In this document: positions 1 to 11,477 of the stretch, piece by piece
Layout: the number at the start of each line of letters is the position of its first letter
Position numbering within the stretch: the stretch's first letter is position 1
From: Galeruca laticollis
Taxonomy: Eukaryota; Arthropoda; Insecta; Coleoptera; Chrysomelidae
DNA length: 64,000 bases
Assembly (NCBI GenBank): GCA_963921935.1
Contig: OY998179.1
Coordinates: 54,232,222 to 54,296,221, forward strand
Reading direction: 5' to 3'
The notes under the pieces: generated by a model
Seen by the model: only the letters and a program-made list of their open reading frames with translations
Told to the model about the DNA's origin: nothing
Databases searched by the model: none
Made by a program: the position numbers and the translations under genes

Positions 1-890
1 TTTTTGTTGAATTTAATGTTGGTTAACCTTTCCACAAAATTTAATTCTTCATTTTCGTTATCAAATAAAGAAGAAAATGTATCCCAGTTAGCATGATTCA
101 ATTTCCACTTTTCTCTTCCCTTATTACTAACTGTTGACTCTAACTCAAAAGATATTTGAATTGGGAAATGATCAGATCCTAAAGATATTTGTTTTACTTG
201 CCAGTCAAATGTCGACGATATATCACTGGAACATATTGTTAAATCTATCGCGGATTAATTTTTGTTGTAAGGTCCAGTTATTGAAGTTTCTGTTCCATCA
301 TTTAGAAAACTGAGTTGTGATTCTTCTATAGCTTCCAACAAGCTATTGCCAGCCCTATCATTCTGGTCACAACCCCACGCACAGTGGTGGCAATTAAAAT
401 CTACTCCCACTAGAAAGGGTTTTTCTAGTTTTCCATTCATTTTCTGAAATATTCAGATCAGGTTTGGCATACATTGAATATATGTTCAGTTTTTTCCTAT
501 TTTCAAATTTTACTGAGACTGCAACGCACTCTAAAGAACGTATTTTATAGAATTTGAGAACGTCAATAATTTGAATATTTTTTTTTATTAAAATGGCTAC
601 ACCACCGTAGCCATCATCTCTGTCTTTCCGAAATTTGTCGAAATCTGTAAAGTGGATAACATTATTGTCGCCTTTCAACAAAGGCTCACTTAAAAGTGCA
701 ATATTAATATGATTTTCAAAAATATATTTCTCAAGGTGGCCTTAATTGTGACAATGGACCTGGCGTTCCACTGCACAACATTAATTTTATTCATCCTTGG
801 AAAGAATATGATTGAAATGTTTTTTAAGATCGTCATAAACATTTTGATTTTCAATCGAAACAGAATTATTTGTTTGAAATTCAGCAAAAG
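1..890 (-). pseudogene. LINE ORF2 N-terminal endonuclease domain, broken
   Basis: Minus-strand pieces in more than one frame match the Jockey-group endonuclease: a start resembling VVQWNARSI (near 790), a GYGGVAILIK piece (near 610), the metal-binding core VGVDFNCHH...AWG (255-440), then SAIDLTIC and LGSDHFP pieces down to base ~160. The D-F-N and S-D-H catalytic motifs are present but sit in different frames, with stops between. The reverse transcriptase part is outside the window. It would nick target DNA for target-primed reverse transcription; this copy cannot. Confidence 0.75.
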
Positions 891-904
891 ATTTTAATAT
901 ATTC

Positions 905-1465
905 TCACAAACTGTATTTATTTGGGGATGGTTGATTGGAATTTGTGGGTAATAATTGGGTTTTATTTTTGTAATTTTGACACACTGGTTGACTATTGCT
1001 TATATTTGGTGTGGATATTATATTACTATGTTCATCTGAATACCCTGATCTGTTTGAGGAATGAGATTCGTCATTTCTCCTACGTTTGGCAGTAATTGTA
1101 TAATGTGAACTTTTATTAGGACTTCTTGTCACTGCGGTGTAACTATTATCATATTTCCTTTTGGCTTCAATATATGAAATATTTTCATTCACCATGCTAT
1201 ATTTCATTGTTTTTTGTTTCTGCAATTCTAAACAATATTCTCTTTCTGTTGCTAAATGATGACAATTACACAAAATACATACTCCTCTTATAGTCCTACA
1301 TTCGGTTTTTTCGTGTTCATCCCCACATATTGCGCATCTTATCCTACCCCTACATTGGCTATTTATATGACCGTACCTCAAACATTTTTTGCATTGAATC
1401 ACCCTTGGAATATACATTTCTACGTCATACACCATTTTTTCTATTATTACCTGCTTGGGTATCAT
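905..1465 (-). pseudogene. LINE ORF1 (gag-like) C-terminal part with three zinc knuckles
   Basis: A 186-codon open stretch. Residues ~24-70 hold three cysteine/histidine clusters: CKKCLRYGHINSQC, CAICGDEHEKTEC and a third starting CILC. This triple CCHC arrangement is the nucleic-acid-binding end of Jockey-group ORF1 proteins, which coat the element RNA. The rest is Ser/Asn/Lys-rich and low in complexity. The N-terminal half of ORF1 lies upstream (1466-2430) but is split by stops. The first methionine is simply the first in the open stretch and is not the true start. Confidence 0.75.
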
Positions 1466-2639
1466 TTGTCCCCAAAGGTTACAATTAATATTGTAGTTGT
1501 AGGAATTAATTCATCGTTAATTTTATTTAAAATTTATTTCCAAGTCTTGGCCTAATTATCGCCTTTAATTCTGATTCACTAATATCTCAATCAACATTTT
1601 TAATGACACCTTTTTTAGATGTAAAGAAAATCGGAATATATGCTTCGTATTTTTTATCTGATAACGACTTCGATTCTACTAATTTATTTGCACTTAAATA
1701 AGAATTCAATTCGACCTTTATTTTATTCAAACCTGTACCTGATATATTTGGAATATTTTTTCGTATATCTGGTTCTACATTTAAAATTACTCTAGCCGTA
1801 GCAATTTTATGTGGCTTACCAATATTTCCAGTTCATTTTGAATAAATACAAAAAGTGACCTCCATCAGTAGATGAATATTTGTTTATTGTTTTTTCCTGC
1901 TATGACTTTGTTGAACTAGAATTTCCAATTTCATATATTTGATCCATCTCCATTAAACTTGAATCATAGTTATTTTGGATTCTCGGATCAGGAGGTTTCT
2001 GCGAACCTCTTAACTCGCCTGCACTCATCATTGCTAAATACACCGGTTCTCGCACTCACAGACACCTTATCCATTTGAATGTTTAAACCGAACTGAATTT
2101 TAAGTGTTTTGATATTCTATTTTTTTATTCTTTAGCGTTTGATTCACGTGTGTTACTTTATATACAGTTTTTTGGATTTCTTTTTAATTGTTCATTTCTT
2201 TTTATCATTTCTTTTTAGGTTACTTTCTTCTTTCAATCCTTCTTCATCCATTTTCTTATACAATTTCTGCTTTTTAGGGTTCTCTCTATCAGATGGAGTA
2301 AGCAAAAAAAGATAATTTATTCGTCTGATTTTCCCTTTTCTTTCTGGAGTGTTTGAATTGAAAAAAATGTTCATTTCGACTGCTATATTGCCATCTGCTG
2401 TGCTATCTGAATCCAAATCGAAATCTATAGCATTGATTTCATCGAATGGTTTTACAAACTAGATTGCTTGATCACTATCTGCATCATCAATGTATACCGG
2501 GGCAGCATTAAGAGAAGTGGCTAGATTATTCGAATGAATATCATCTTCAGTTACAATGAGATATCTTCCAAGTTAATTACTTTATCGTCGATATCTTTAG
2601 TTGCAGGAAGTGACGGGAATTTAGTCTTGGAATGGTTGA

Positions 2640-3690
2640 ACAGACTATATAAAATTTTGGCATCACCTTATAAAATAAACGGTTTTAAAAATTAAAACTA
2701 ACTTTTCCGCATCTGTGGCCCTGAACAATATTCTGTCATAAAATTGTTACTTGTATACACTTCGGGGGATGTATCGTGCTAACAAACCGAAATTTCTCCA
2801 AAAATAACCAAAAACTTAGTATATGTAGTTTTATAGGACCCGCTGTACTCGCTCAGGTCAACTGAAAATCAATAGGGTACATCTGTGAGACACCTTGAAC
2901 AATACTTATTCATAAAGTTAATCAATCGTATACTCTCTGGAGGCTGTATCGTGCTAACAAACTGAAAATTCTCGAAAAATTACAAAAATTTGGTACTTCA
3001 AGTACCACAGCACCCGTTGTACTGGCTTTAGTGAGCTCAATATCAATAGGGTTCATCTTTAAGACGCTCTGAATAATATCCAATAATAAAATTCATCACT
3101 TGTATATACTCCGGAGGCTGTATCGTGCTAACAAACTGAAACTCCTCCAAAAATGACAAAAATATCGTACTTAAAGTACTGTAGCACCGGTTGTATTGGC
3201 TCTGGTGAGCTGAAAATCAATACGGTTCATCAGTGAGATGCCCTGAATAATATTCAATCATAAAATTGGTTACTTGTTGAACTCCGGAGGCTGTATCGTG
3301 CTAACAAACTGAAATTTCTCGAAAAACGACAAAATGTCGTACTTCAAGTACCATAGCACCCGTTGTAATGGCTCTGGTGAGCTGAAAATCATCAGGGTTC
3401 ATCTGTGAAATGTCGTTAACAATATTCCATCATAAAATTGGTGACTTATTGCACTCCGGAGGCTGTATCGTGCTAACAAGACTTACAAGGAAAAGTGGCC
3501 GACGACAACGACGACGACGACATACACACAGGATTTTTTTCTAAAAACCGTTTTTTCGTGTTGTTGTTGATGGATAACGTAAAAATAACTCAAGAATAAT
3601 TTTCAAATTTCCAACTTTTTTGAGGTTAAACCAATACTTTTCTCGCATATTAGATAGGTTGGCGGAAAAGTAAAATATGCATCTTAAATG
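2640..3690 (-). repeat. ~1 kb repeat element, copy A, with ~174 bp internal monomers
   Basis: Inverted copy of the sequences at 8655-9640 and 9930-10945. It is built of about five imperfect monomers, each carrying a box of the type GTTAGCACGATACAGCCTCC (here as its complement). One end has a GAC triplet tract (near 3505-3525). The termini are complementary: ACTTTTCCGC near 2702 and GCGGAAAAGT near 3663, and similarity between copies extends slightly beyond both. No coding capacity is evident. It looks like a non-autonomous transposon with an internal tandem array. Confidence 0.75.
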
Positions 3691-3779
3691 GCTTGAAAGG
3701 AAGCAATATGTTCTTCACCAACAATTTCCATAAAATCGAAATGGGATAATGATGCATCAGATAACTGATTTGTGATTCT

Positions 3780-4335
3780 TTGTTAAATTTGATTATTGTT
3801 AGTTTTTCTCGAACATTTCGAAAAATTTATTGCTAAAGCATTCTATGGAAGCAAACCGCTCGCCTTGAAACCATTTTTAATAGTATCAGCATTTATTGAA
3901 GTCAAAGTTGTTTTTAATAATGATGGAAATTTTCCTTTAGCAACAATTGGATGCGGATTTTCCCTTCTAAACTCTGTAACAGTTTTGCTCCAGCTATATA
4001 CTAATTGGAACAAGGTCGCTGGTTTGGAGGCCTAAATGAGTTTGATGATTATCAATGAATAAAATTATGGGATATTCTGTATTCTTCTGTACAAGGTGCT
4101 TATAAAAAATGTTGCATATGTATTTGTCTAACATTACCTCTTTTTTCCACTCAGTCTCACAACAAACAACACACCATTCTCCGGATACTGATTTGGATAT
4201 ATCAGACGGCATTCTCTCGTTAGGCTTAAGATCTTGTGTTTAATAAGAGCTAAATACTGCGCCCATAGAAAATGCGTGGAACAACACATGCCAGAACACC
4301 ATGTACAAAACGCGTTGAGCAACATACGGAGTGTT
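3780..4335 (-). pseudogene. pogo/Tigger-type transposase fragment (C-terminal DDE half)
   Basis: Minus-strand frames read a DDE_1-like segment: a stretch ending YPIILFIDNHQTHL (around 4060), where the D of the LFIDNHQTHL motif would be the second catalytic aspartate. Downstream, in shifted frames, comes the family-typical C-terminal region (AKG-F-S-L-L-K, then IKNGFKASG-like pieces). The N-terminal HTH and CENP-B-like domains are absent. Multiple frameshifts make it a pseudogene. It is oriented like the flanking repeat copy A, but whether they were one element is unknown. Confidence 0.65.
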
Positions 4336-4396
4336 TAGGCTTCTATTGTTCCAAGCATTTTAAATGGGCGGACGTTTTGGCTCTTATTAAGCATAA
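4239..4396. repeat. imperfect inverted repeat, ~54 bp arms
   Basis: The stretch 4239-4292 is complementary to 4345-4396: both arms, read outward to inward, carry TTAATAAGAGC, CGCCCAT and TGGAACAA in the same order. About 50 bp separates the arms. This could be a small foldback element or part of the pogo fragment next to it. Confidence 0.6.
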
Positions 4397-4399
4397 TTT

Positions 4400-5260
4400 C
4401 GTCAAGATTTTAAATGGCAAGCCATTTTTCCTGGATAGCTTCAATTATAATCTTTAACTGGAATAATATTTCAATTAAATTACAGTTGAGAGGATATATC
4501 ACGCAGCTGCATATTTTATTATAACGGATAGTGCCAACAAAATCACACATATGGAGATTGACTTGTGTTCAGTTTTTCTTTTGTTCTTTCCGTTGTCCTC
4601 ATAAACTTCATAGCTATTCTAGGGGAAGCTCTAATGGTATCTGGATTTAAGCAGGCTGTCCTTCACGCACTCATTAAAACGTAATACCCAAGATATATTA
4701 TCTCCAATACTGTATACTGGGTTGCCGCCTACTTCACTAGAGATACATTACTGTAGGACCTATCTCACTGTTGTCCAATTTCTGTATGATAGAGATTACC
4801 GATTCCTTTAGATTTGTCAAAGTATTTGGGTAGGTTTTATCGAGGTTATACAGTACAAAGTTGTCTGAGTGTTTGATTAGTCTGTAACTAGTTTCTTCTT
4901 CAATTTAGTAAGTCCTGCTCTTCGAGGATGGAAGTATTTCGAGCTTTTGTAAGTGAATTGTTTATAGACCTGACGAAAACTTTCCTTTGAATACACAAGG
5001 TACCTAACAAACTCTTTTTGGTATCCCAATACTGACTAACTTTTCTCGTATTAAGTACGCCGAAACATTGCTCCTTTAATATTGAGGAATGCTGCTTCAA
5101 GTTAATGAGTTCCTGAAAAACATTAATGTATGTCCGTCACCAGTTTTAATATGGCGTCATTGGTGTTACATTCTCTCCTAAAACCATGTTGACACGAAGG
5201 AAGTGTTGATTTAGAAGTCATGAAAAATTCTAATATCTGTTCAAATGTTCCATACTGAAC
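4400..5260. other. no recognisable feature
   Basis: There is a 66-codon minus-strand open stretch at 4900-5100 with no family resemblance that I recognise. No repeats matching other parts of the window were seen. It is probably old transposon debris. Confidence 0.4.
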
Positions 5261-5261
5261 T

Positions 5262-5370
5262 ATGAAATAAAGCAATTTAATTTGTTTAAAACTTTAATTG
5301 ATTTGAACCAATGTTCAATGTAAACTGGTTGACGCGTTTCACTAACACAGTAGCTTTCTCAAAACGAAAG
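5262..5370 (-). repeat. PLE terminal repeat, left arm
   Basis: Reverse complement of 6566-6675 with scattered mismatches. On the minus strand it reads a short stem (GCTA/TAGT) followed by GAAACGCGTC. It lies just upstream of the truncated PLE coding region. Confidence 0.8.
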
Positions 5371-5401
5371 AAGGTATATAATTACTTTATTAAAAGTATG
5401 T

Positions 5402-6482
5402 TTGAAACAAAATAATTTTCATTTCAATGGAGAGGTTTATAGCAGTAAAGATGGTTTGATTATGGGTAACCCTCTCAGCCCCATACTAGCAGAATTTTTC
5501 ATGGATAATATAGAAAAAATAATTTATAAACACCCCCTTAGTGAAAAATGTATGTACTGGCACCCATATATGGACGACATTTTAGCTAGCATCACCGGTA
5601 CAAATAGACAATTGGACAGCTTCATGACTCACATAAACTCAATTCACAATAATATCAAATTTACCGTAGAGCTTGATTAAACTATGTATAAACTTTTTAG
5701 AACTTACAATTTCAAATATAAATAATAAACCTATTTTTTCTATATTTCATGAACCATCACATATAAATATTACAATTCATAATAGTTCGGTCCACCCATT
5801 CAGTTATAAATTAGCAGCTAACAATAGTATGATACACAAACTCTTAACAGTCCCATTGAATACTAATAATTATAACAAAGAATTATATATCATAAAACAA
5901 ATAGCAGTTAATAATAATTACGATCCAAATTTAATTGATTATATCATAAATAGAAAGATAAAAAAACAGACTATAGAACAAGTATTCCCATCTGATAAAA
6001 ACAATAATAAACAATTTAAAAGCTTAACATACTTTGGAACACCATCCTTAAAAATTAAATCCTATTTAGAAACATTAGACATGAGTATTTGCTTTAAAAC
6101 TGATTACAATTTATCCAAATTTATTAAAAATAACAAATATAAATCTTCAAAATTACACAAATCAGTAGTTTATAAATTAAAATGTGGTAATTACAACTGT
6201 GATAAAATTTATATCCGTAGAACTCTCAGATATTTTAAAACTAGAATTTCGGAACACAAACGAAGCTATGACAACAAAAAATTAGATTCTAACGATTCAT
6301 ATCATTTATTAGAAAACCAACACTTTTTCTACCCAAATTTTGAAATTTTACATGTAGTCAGAAAGTCCTTCACTTTAAATTTATTAGAGGCTCTAGAGAT
6401 CAACAACAATAAATATTCAGGTAAACTTCTTAACGTCCAAATATATATCAATCACCCTCCTTCATTAAACCTTTTTACCTAG
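5402..6482 (+). pseudogene. PLE reverse transcriptase (C-terminal part) plus GIY-YIG endonuclease, one frameshift
   Basis: Two overlapping frames, 5402-5680 and 5673-6482, form one protein with a single frameshift near 5675. The first frame has reverse-transcriptase motif DGLIMGNPLSPILAEFF and a catalytic box WHPYMDDILA (YxDD type). The second continues FLELTI...and, at about residues 165-200, a GIY-YIG-like endonuclease: VVYKLKCGNYNC, then KIYIRRTLR and RISEHKRS. The glycine of the YIG motif is replaced by Arg (YIR), so nuclease activity is doubtful. PLEs use the two domains for target-primed insertion. The N-terminal half of the RT is missing. Confidence 0.85.
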
Positions 6483-6565
6483 AAGATAGCTTAGGAATGT
6501 TTGTAGTGAATGTATTTCCAGCTATTTATGCACTGTATATAATAAAACATTTTTAAATTATACGT

Positions 6566-6675
6566 TCACTCGCTTTTGAGAAAACTACTGTGTTAGTGAA
6601 ACGCGTCAGCCAGTTTAAATTGAACATTAGTTCAAATAAATGAAGTCTTAAACAAATTAAATTGCTTTATTTCAT
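6566..6675 (+). repeat. PLE terminal repeat, right arm
   Basis: Inverted partner of 5262-5370. It contains TTTTGAGAAA, a short ACTA/TAGT stem, then GTGAAACGCGTC at ~6597-6608. The motif order resembles the last half of a type I hammerhead, but the CTGANGA box is not intact. Confidence 0.8.
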
Positions 6676-8654
6676 CGTTCAAGATTATATATTGATACCG
6701 CTTCACTTTTTCACTACCTACATGAATCGTGTAAACTTAAGTTTATCTCATGTCCATGAAATATGATCAATTTTTTCATGCATTGTATTGAATAGTATAC
6801 CAAAAAAGAACTGTAGACTTTTCTCGTCTTTACAAATTCACGAAAGAGTTGAAAATAAATCTTCATTAACAATCATCTATCAAATAATATTCTTCAGCCT
6901 GTTGAAAGTATAACGGTACTCTGTACCTCGTATATCATTTTGTCCCCCATCCTGCTGGTCCACCCCATATACACGGCTATAAAACGTAACGAAAGAATTT
7001 TTTTTTACAAATATTTGAATAGCGTGGAAATAAAATTTTTAATTAATTCATCTCCTGAGTTTACCCTTCGCGAGGACTCTCCAGCCTCTCCATAAATTAA
7101 AATCATAAATTAAAGATATCACTAAACAAGCCAACAAGTAAAATGGCTTTAACAATACAGCCAAATCGTTAAAATTTGCCGAACAATTTTTTACTTAAAA
7201 ACAAACTTTTTACAGCAAAAGTGGCACAAAAGTAAAAAAATGGGAGTCTGTCTGTGGAATTGGAATTGAATTTTTTTTTTGAAGAAAAAAATGAATGAAA
7301 AATCACAGGCATAGAAAGAGTAAACGGATGGGATAAACTTCAAACACACGGTATGGCTACTTACTAATTTATATAAACACTAAACTACACACTAACACTT
7401 AATTTATATATACCCAACTAATCACTTAATTATTAACTTATATCAACACTTTACTGTACGCTTTTCGGTGTTGTTTATTTGTTGAGATCACTTTATCAAC
7501 TACACTGACTCTACTTGGTCGGTCCCTTATATATTAGTGCCTTTTTCACTAGATAATTCTGGATTGCGGCTTACACAAAAACAATTGGCTCTCGCATTTT
7601 CTAGATAAGACTGGTCACAAAAACAATGCCTAGATAAGATAGTCACAATCGTAAACAATTCTAAGAAATCCCTGCGCATCCCCCATAATTTCAACTGTCA
7701 TACATGGCTTATACATCCGTAGATGGCAGTTTTGGTAGTATTTCCAATTATTTTAGTAATTTAATTTATTAATTCGTTTTATTGTCCATTAAGCGATTCG
7801 CTTTTTCTACATGTGACAAGAATATACTCCTAAATCGAAAACAATTTTTTCTAAGACTAGACTATCTACAAAGTATTTTGTTCACTTGTTCGAATAATGT
7901 TTAAGCGTACTAGATAAAGTGTGACCAGTCTTCTTTTCTTGCAAAATTGAAGTGTATTTTTCAGATTTTTGTACGATCATTCTAGTGTGGCTTCCACCCC
8001 AGTCCCAACAAGACATTTCTAGTTTACTAAGATAAGATAGTTATTTACTTGAATTACCAACTGCCATCCAATAAACACAGCGCCCTCTTTTTCTTTTGTC
8101 CACATGAATCTACGTCGTCTGCTAAAACTCAGAGATTCTAGCAAGCATTAACTTCGTTTACTGCTGTATATCGATTCTTTATGAAAGTTGATTTGATGAT
8201 AAATTGATGTGTCAATAAATATACCATATAATCAATTATCAATAAAAATAATTTTTATGAATATTTATGCTACTGAGCTGTAAAGGGAATCTCGAGCACT
8301 ATTTTTTTTAAGTTTTAGTTATTGGTATTATTAAAAATAAATATGTAGCAGTATTTGGCATTCCCGGGTCATTTTTGTTTTGTGATTGCTCCGTCATCAA
8401 TCGTTGTCCATGATGAGGATTTTTTTATATTTCATCACCTGTAACAATGACTATTAGAGATATTGCCTTTAAGAAATATGGCACTTGCCGGCGTGAATAC
8501 GTTTTTGCAAAAAAATAGCATACGGAAATCTTTTTTTGCGTTCTGTTTCAGTTTTGTTACCATTTGCGAACCAATTGAATGCCAGAACTATGAATAAGCT
8601 AACTGATGGTATACTCATTTTTGGAATGGAATCTGTTCCTTCAGTACATGTGGG
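6676..8654. other. mostly unassigned, AT-rich
   Basis: No open frame of note and no copy elsewhere in the window was seen, apart from the short mariner-like remnant near 8340-8460. Several AGATAAGA-type short motifs recur at 7600-8050, but I could not build a repeat from them. Confidence 0.4.
8340..8460 (-). pseudogene. possible mariner transposase remnant
   Basis: The minus strand reads IVTGDE followed, after a stop, by KNP and a GMPNTAT-like stretch. This resembles the mariner core around the first catalytic aspartate (TGDE), but the match is short and broken. Low confidence. Confidence 0.3.
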
Positions 8655-9640
8655 GCATATTTTTACTTTTCCGCCAACCTATCTAATATGCGAGAAAAGT
8701 ATTGGTTTACCCACAAAAAAGTTGGAAATTTGAAAAAAAATTTTTGAGTTATTTTTACGTTATCCATCGACAACACGAAAAAACGGTTTTTGGAAAAAAA
8801 ATCCTCTGTGTATGTCGTCGTCGTCGTCGTTGTCGTCGGCCACTTTTCCTTGCAAGTCTTGTTAGCACGATACAGCCTCCGGAGTGCAATAAGTCACCAA
8901 TTTTATTAAGGGATATTGTTAAGGACATTTCACAGATGAACCCTATTGATTTTCAGCTCACCAGATCCAGTACAACGGGTGCTATGGTACTTGAAGTACG
9001 ACATTTTGTCGTTTTTCGAGAAATTTCAGTTTGTTAGCACGATACAGCCTCCGGAGTTCAACAAGTCACCAATTTTATGATTGAATATTATTCAGAGCAT
9101 CTCACTGATGGTTCCCTATTGATTTTCAGCTCACCAGAGCCAATACAACCGGTGCTACAGTACAGTACATTTTTGGAAAAGTTTCAGTTTGTTAGCACGA
9201 TCCAGCATCCGGAGTATATACAAGTGATGAATTTTATGATTGGATATTATTCAGAGCGTCTTAAAGATGAACCCTAATAATATTGAGCTCACTAAAACCA
9301 GTACAACGGGTGCTGTGGTACTTGAAGTACTAAATTTTTGTCATTTTTGGAGAATTTTCAGTTTGTTAGCACGATACAGCCTCCAGAGAGTATACGATTG
9401 ATCAACTTTATGAATAAGTATTGTCTCACAGATGTACCCTATTGATTTTCAGTTGACTAGAGCGAGTACAGCGGGTCCTATAAAACTAGATATACTAAAT
9501 TTTTGGTTATTTTTGGAGAAATTTCGTTTTTTAGCACGATACATCCTTCGAAGTGTATACAAGTAACAATTTAATGATAGAATATTGTTTAGGGCCACAG
9601 ATGCGGAAAAGTTAGTTTTAATCTTCAAAACCATTTATTT
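8655..9640 (+). repeat. ~1 kb repeat element, copy B
   Basis: Same element as copy A in opposite orientation: starts ACTTTTCCGCCAACC (8667), then a GTC triplet tract (8816-8838), five monomers each with a GTTAGCACGATACAG-type box, and ends ...ATGCGGAAAAGTTAG near 9615. One monomer is shortened relative to copy C. Confidence 0.8.
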
Positions 9641-9929
9641 ATCAATTAGATTTTTTCGACAATTCAACTCATGTATAAAAAATCGCATATGCCACAGTGC
9701 AATTGTCATTTTGACAGCGGCAAAAGTTAGCTTTAACTTTTACAGCGACAAATACACTAGTGGTTTTTTCACTCATTCATTTGTTCATCGATAATCGTGG
9801 TGTTGGTTACCAGAATAAATAGTTTGGCATGTTTGTCAACAACTTATTGAATTTTCAAGAACTAACAATGAGTCGATTCGGTGTGTCTACGAACGCCGAA
9901 ATCAGTCAAATTGTACATTAAAATAAAAA
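9641..9929. other. spacer between two direct copies of the 1 kb repeat
   Basis: About 290 bp of non-repeat sequence. A short open stretch near 9868 begins MSRFGVSTNAE, but it stops after ~17 codons and I do not assign it. Confidence 0.4.
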
Positions 9930-10945
9930 TGTGTTTTAGTTTTCCGCCAACCTATCTAATATGCGAGAAAAGTATTGGTTTACCCACAAAAAAGTTGGAA
10001 ATTTGAAATTTTTTTTGAGTTATTTTTACGTTATACATCAACAACAACACGAAAAAACGGTTTTTAGAAAAAAAATCCTGTGTGTATGTCGTCGTCGTCG
10101 TCGTCGTTGTCGTCGGCCACTTTTCCTTGCAAGTCTTGTTATCACGATACAGCCTCCGGAGTGCAATAAGTCACCAATTATATGATGGAATATTGTTAGG
10201 GACATTTCACAGATGAAACCTATTGATTTTCAGCTCACCAGAGCCAGTAAAACGGGTGCTATGGTACTTGAAGTACGACATTTTGTCGTTTTTCGAAAAA
10301 TTTCAGTTTGTTAGCACTATACAGACTCCGGAGTTCAACAAGTCACCAGTTTTATGATTGAATATTATTCAGGGCATATCACTGATGAACCCTATTGATT
10401 TTCAGCTCACCAGAGCCAATACAACCGGTGCTACAGTACTTTAAGTACGATATTTTTATCATTTTTGGAGAAGTTTCAGTTTGTTAGCACGATACAGCCT
10501 CCGCAGTATATACAAGTGATGGATTTTATGATTGGATATTATTCAGAGCGTCTTAAAGATGAACCCTATTGATATTGAGCTCACTAAAGCCAGTACAACG
10601 GGTGCTGTGGTACTTGAAGTACCAAATTTTTGTCATTTTTGGAGAATTTTTAGTTTGTTAGCACGATACAGCCTCCAGAGAGTATACGATTGATCAACTT
10701 TATTAACAAGTATTGTTCAAGGTGTCTCACAGATGTACCCTATCGATTTTCAGTTAACTAGAGCGAGTACAGCGGGTCCAATAAAACTAGATATACTAAA
10801 TTTTTGGTTATTTTTGGAGAAATTTCGGTTTGTTAGCACGATACATCCCCCGAAGTGTATACAAGTAACAATTTTATGGTAGAATATTGTTCATGGCCAC
10901 AGATGCGGAAAAGTTAGTTTTAATCTTAAAAACCGTTTATATTTT
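9930..10945 (+). repeat. ~1 kb repeat element, copy C
   Basis: Most complete copy. Monomer boxes (GCACGATACAG or variants) fall at 10141, 10314, 10487, 10661 and 10836, giving a period of about 173-175 bp. A GTC triplet tract lies at 10089-10113. It ends ATGCGGAAAAGTTAG near 10917, as copies A and B do. Confidence 0.85.
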
Positions 10946-11025
10946 TAATGTTTCATAAATAAAGTTTGCATTAATATGTTTCCAAATTTCTCATTCATTA
11001 AATTGTCCTGCCGAATTACACTCGA

Positions 11026-11224
11026 GGTTTGTATTGATATTGGGTAAATTTATGTTGTTCAAATTCTAAACTGTTTCCTTTAGCAATTTGACTCGAATAA
11101 CTGTCAACCTAAAACACTCCACCTTCGGTGTCGTGTTTTTAATAGTTGACAGTTATTCTCGTCAAATTGCTAGGAAACAGTTTCTCATCGAACAACCCAA
11201 ATTTACCCGATAAAATACAAACCA
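11026..11224. repeat. 199 bp foldback (palindromic MITE-like)
   Basis: Near-perfect inverted repeat with ~95 bp arms. GGTTTGTATT at the left end matches AATACAAACC at the right end, and internal landmarks AAACTGTTTCC, AGCAATTTGAC and AATAACTGTCAAC appear in both arms. The centre is a few bases around CACCTTCGGTG. It has no coding capacity. Confidence 0.85.
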
Positions 11225-11477
11225 CTTGTGCAATTATAAGTGACAAAAGTTTGCTAGTATAACGTTATCATCAATAATGTATAACGATATTGGTATAGAT
11301 ATGGAGACAGATTCAATTGTACAATTATTTACATAGTTACATTTTAAACATTATTCTGAATTTTATTGTTGAATCGTAAACAATTGTTTGAGACAATCAT
11401 GTTTGTGATATAACACAAGCAAAAATGATAAAAAACGACCTAACATATACTATTAACCATTATATGAGGAAGGGAAA

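Larger units (their letters stand above)
1..2430 (-). mobile_element. Jockey-group non-LTR retrotransposon (LINE), decayed, runs off the left edge
   Basis: The minus strand carries, in order, a gag-like ORF1 with zinc knuckles (905-1465) and the start of an ORF2 with an apurinic-type endonuclease (below 890, running off the window). Between 1560 and 2430 the frames are broken; an open stretch at 2192-2416 and a methionine-led stretch near 2060 may belong to the ORF1 N-terminus or 5' UTR. The order gag-knuckles then endonuclease is that of Jockey/R1-group LINEs. The reverse transcriptase would lie left of base 1. Several stops and frameshifts make this a dead copy. The exact 5' end is not visible. 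Confidence 0.8.
5262..6675 (+). mobile_element. Penelope-like element (PLE) with inverted terminal repeats
   Basis: A 1.4 kb unit whose two ends (5262-5370 and 6566-6675) are ~110 bp inverted repeats, enclosing the 3' part of a PLE polyprotein (reverse transcriptase fingers/palm end plus GIY-YIG endonuclease). The element is 5'-truncated: the upper part of the reverse transcriptase is missing. PLEs commonly carry repeated termini in direct or inverted arrangement, so the pattern fits the family. Each repeat contains GAAACGCGTC, a phrase typical of the hammerhead ribozymes in PLE termini. Confidence 0.8.

Noticed and set aside
9868..9921. short frame MSRFGVSTNAE, possible start of a recombinase ORF
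   Set aside because: Only ~17 codons before a stop and no supporting sequence after it.
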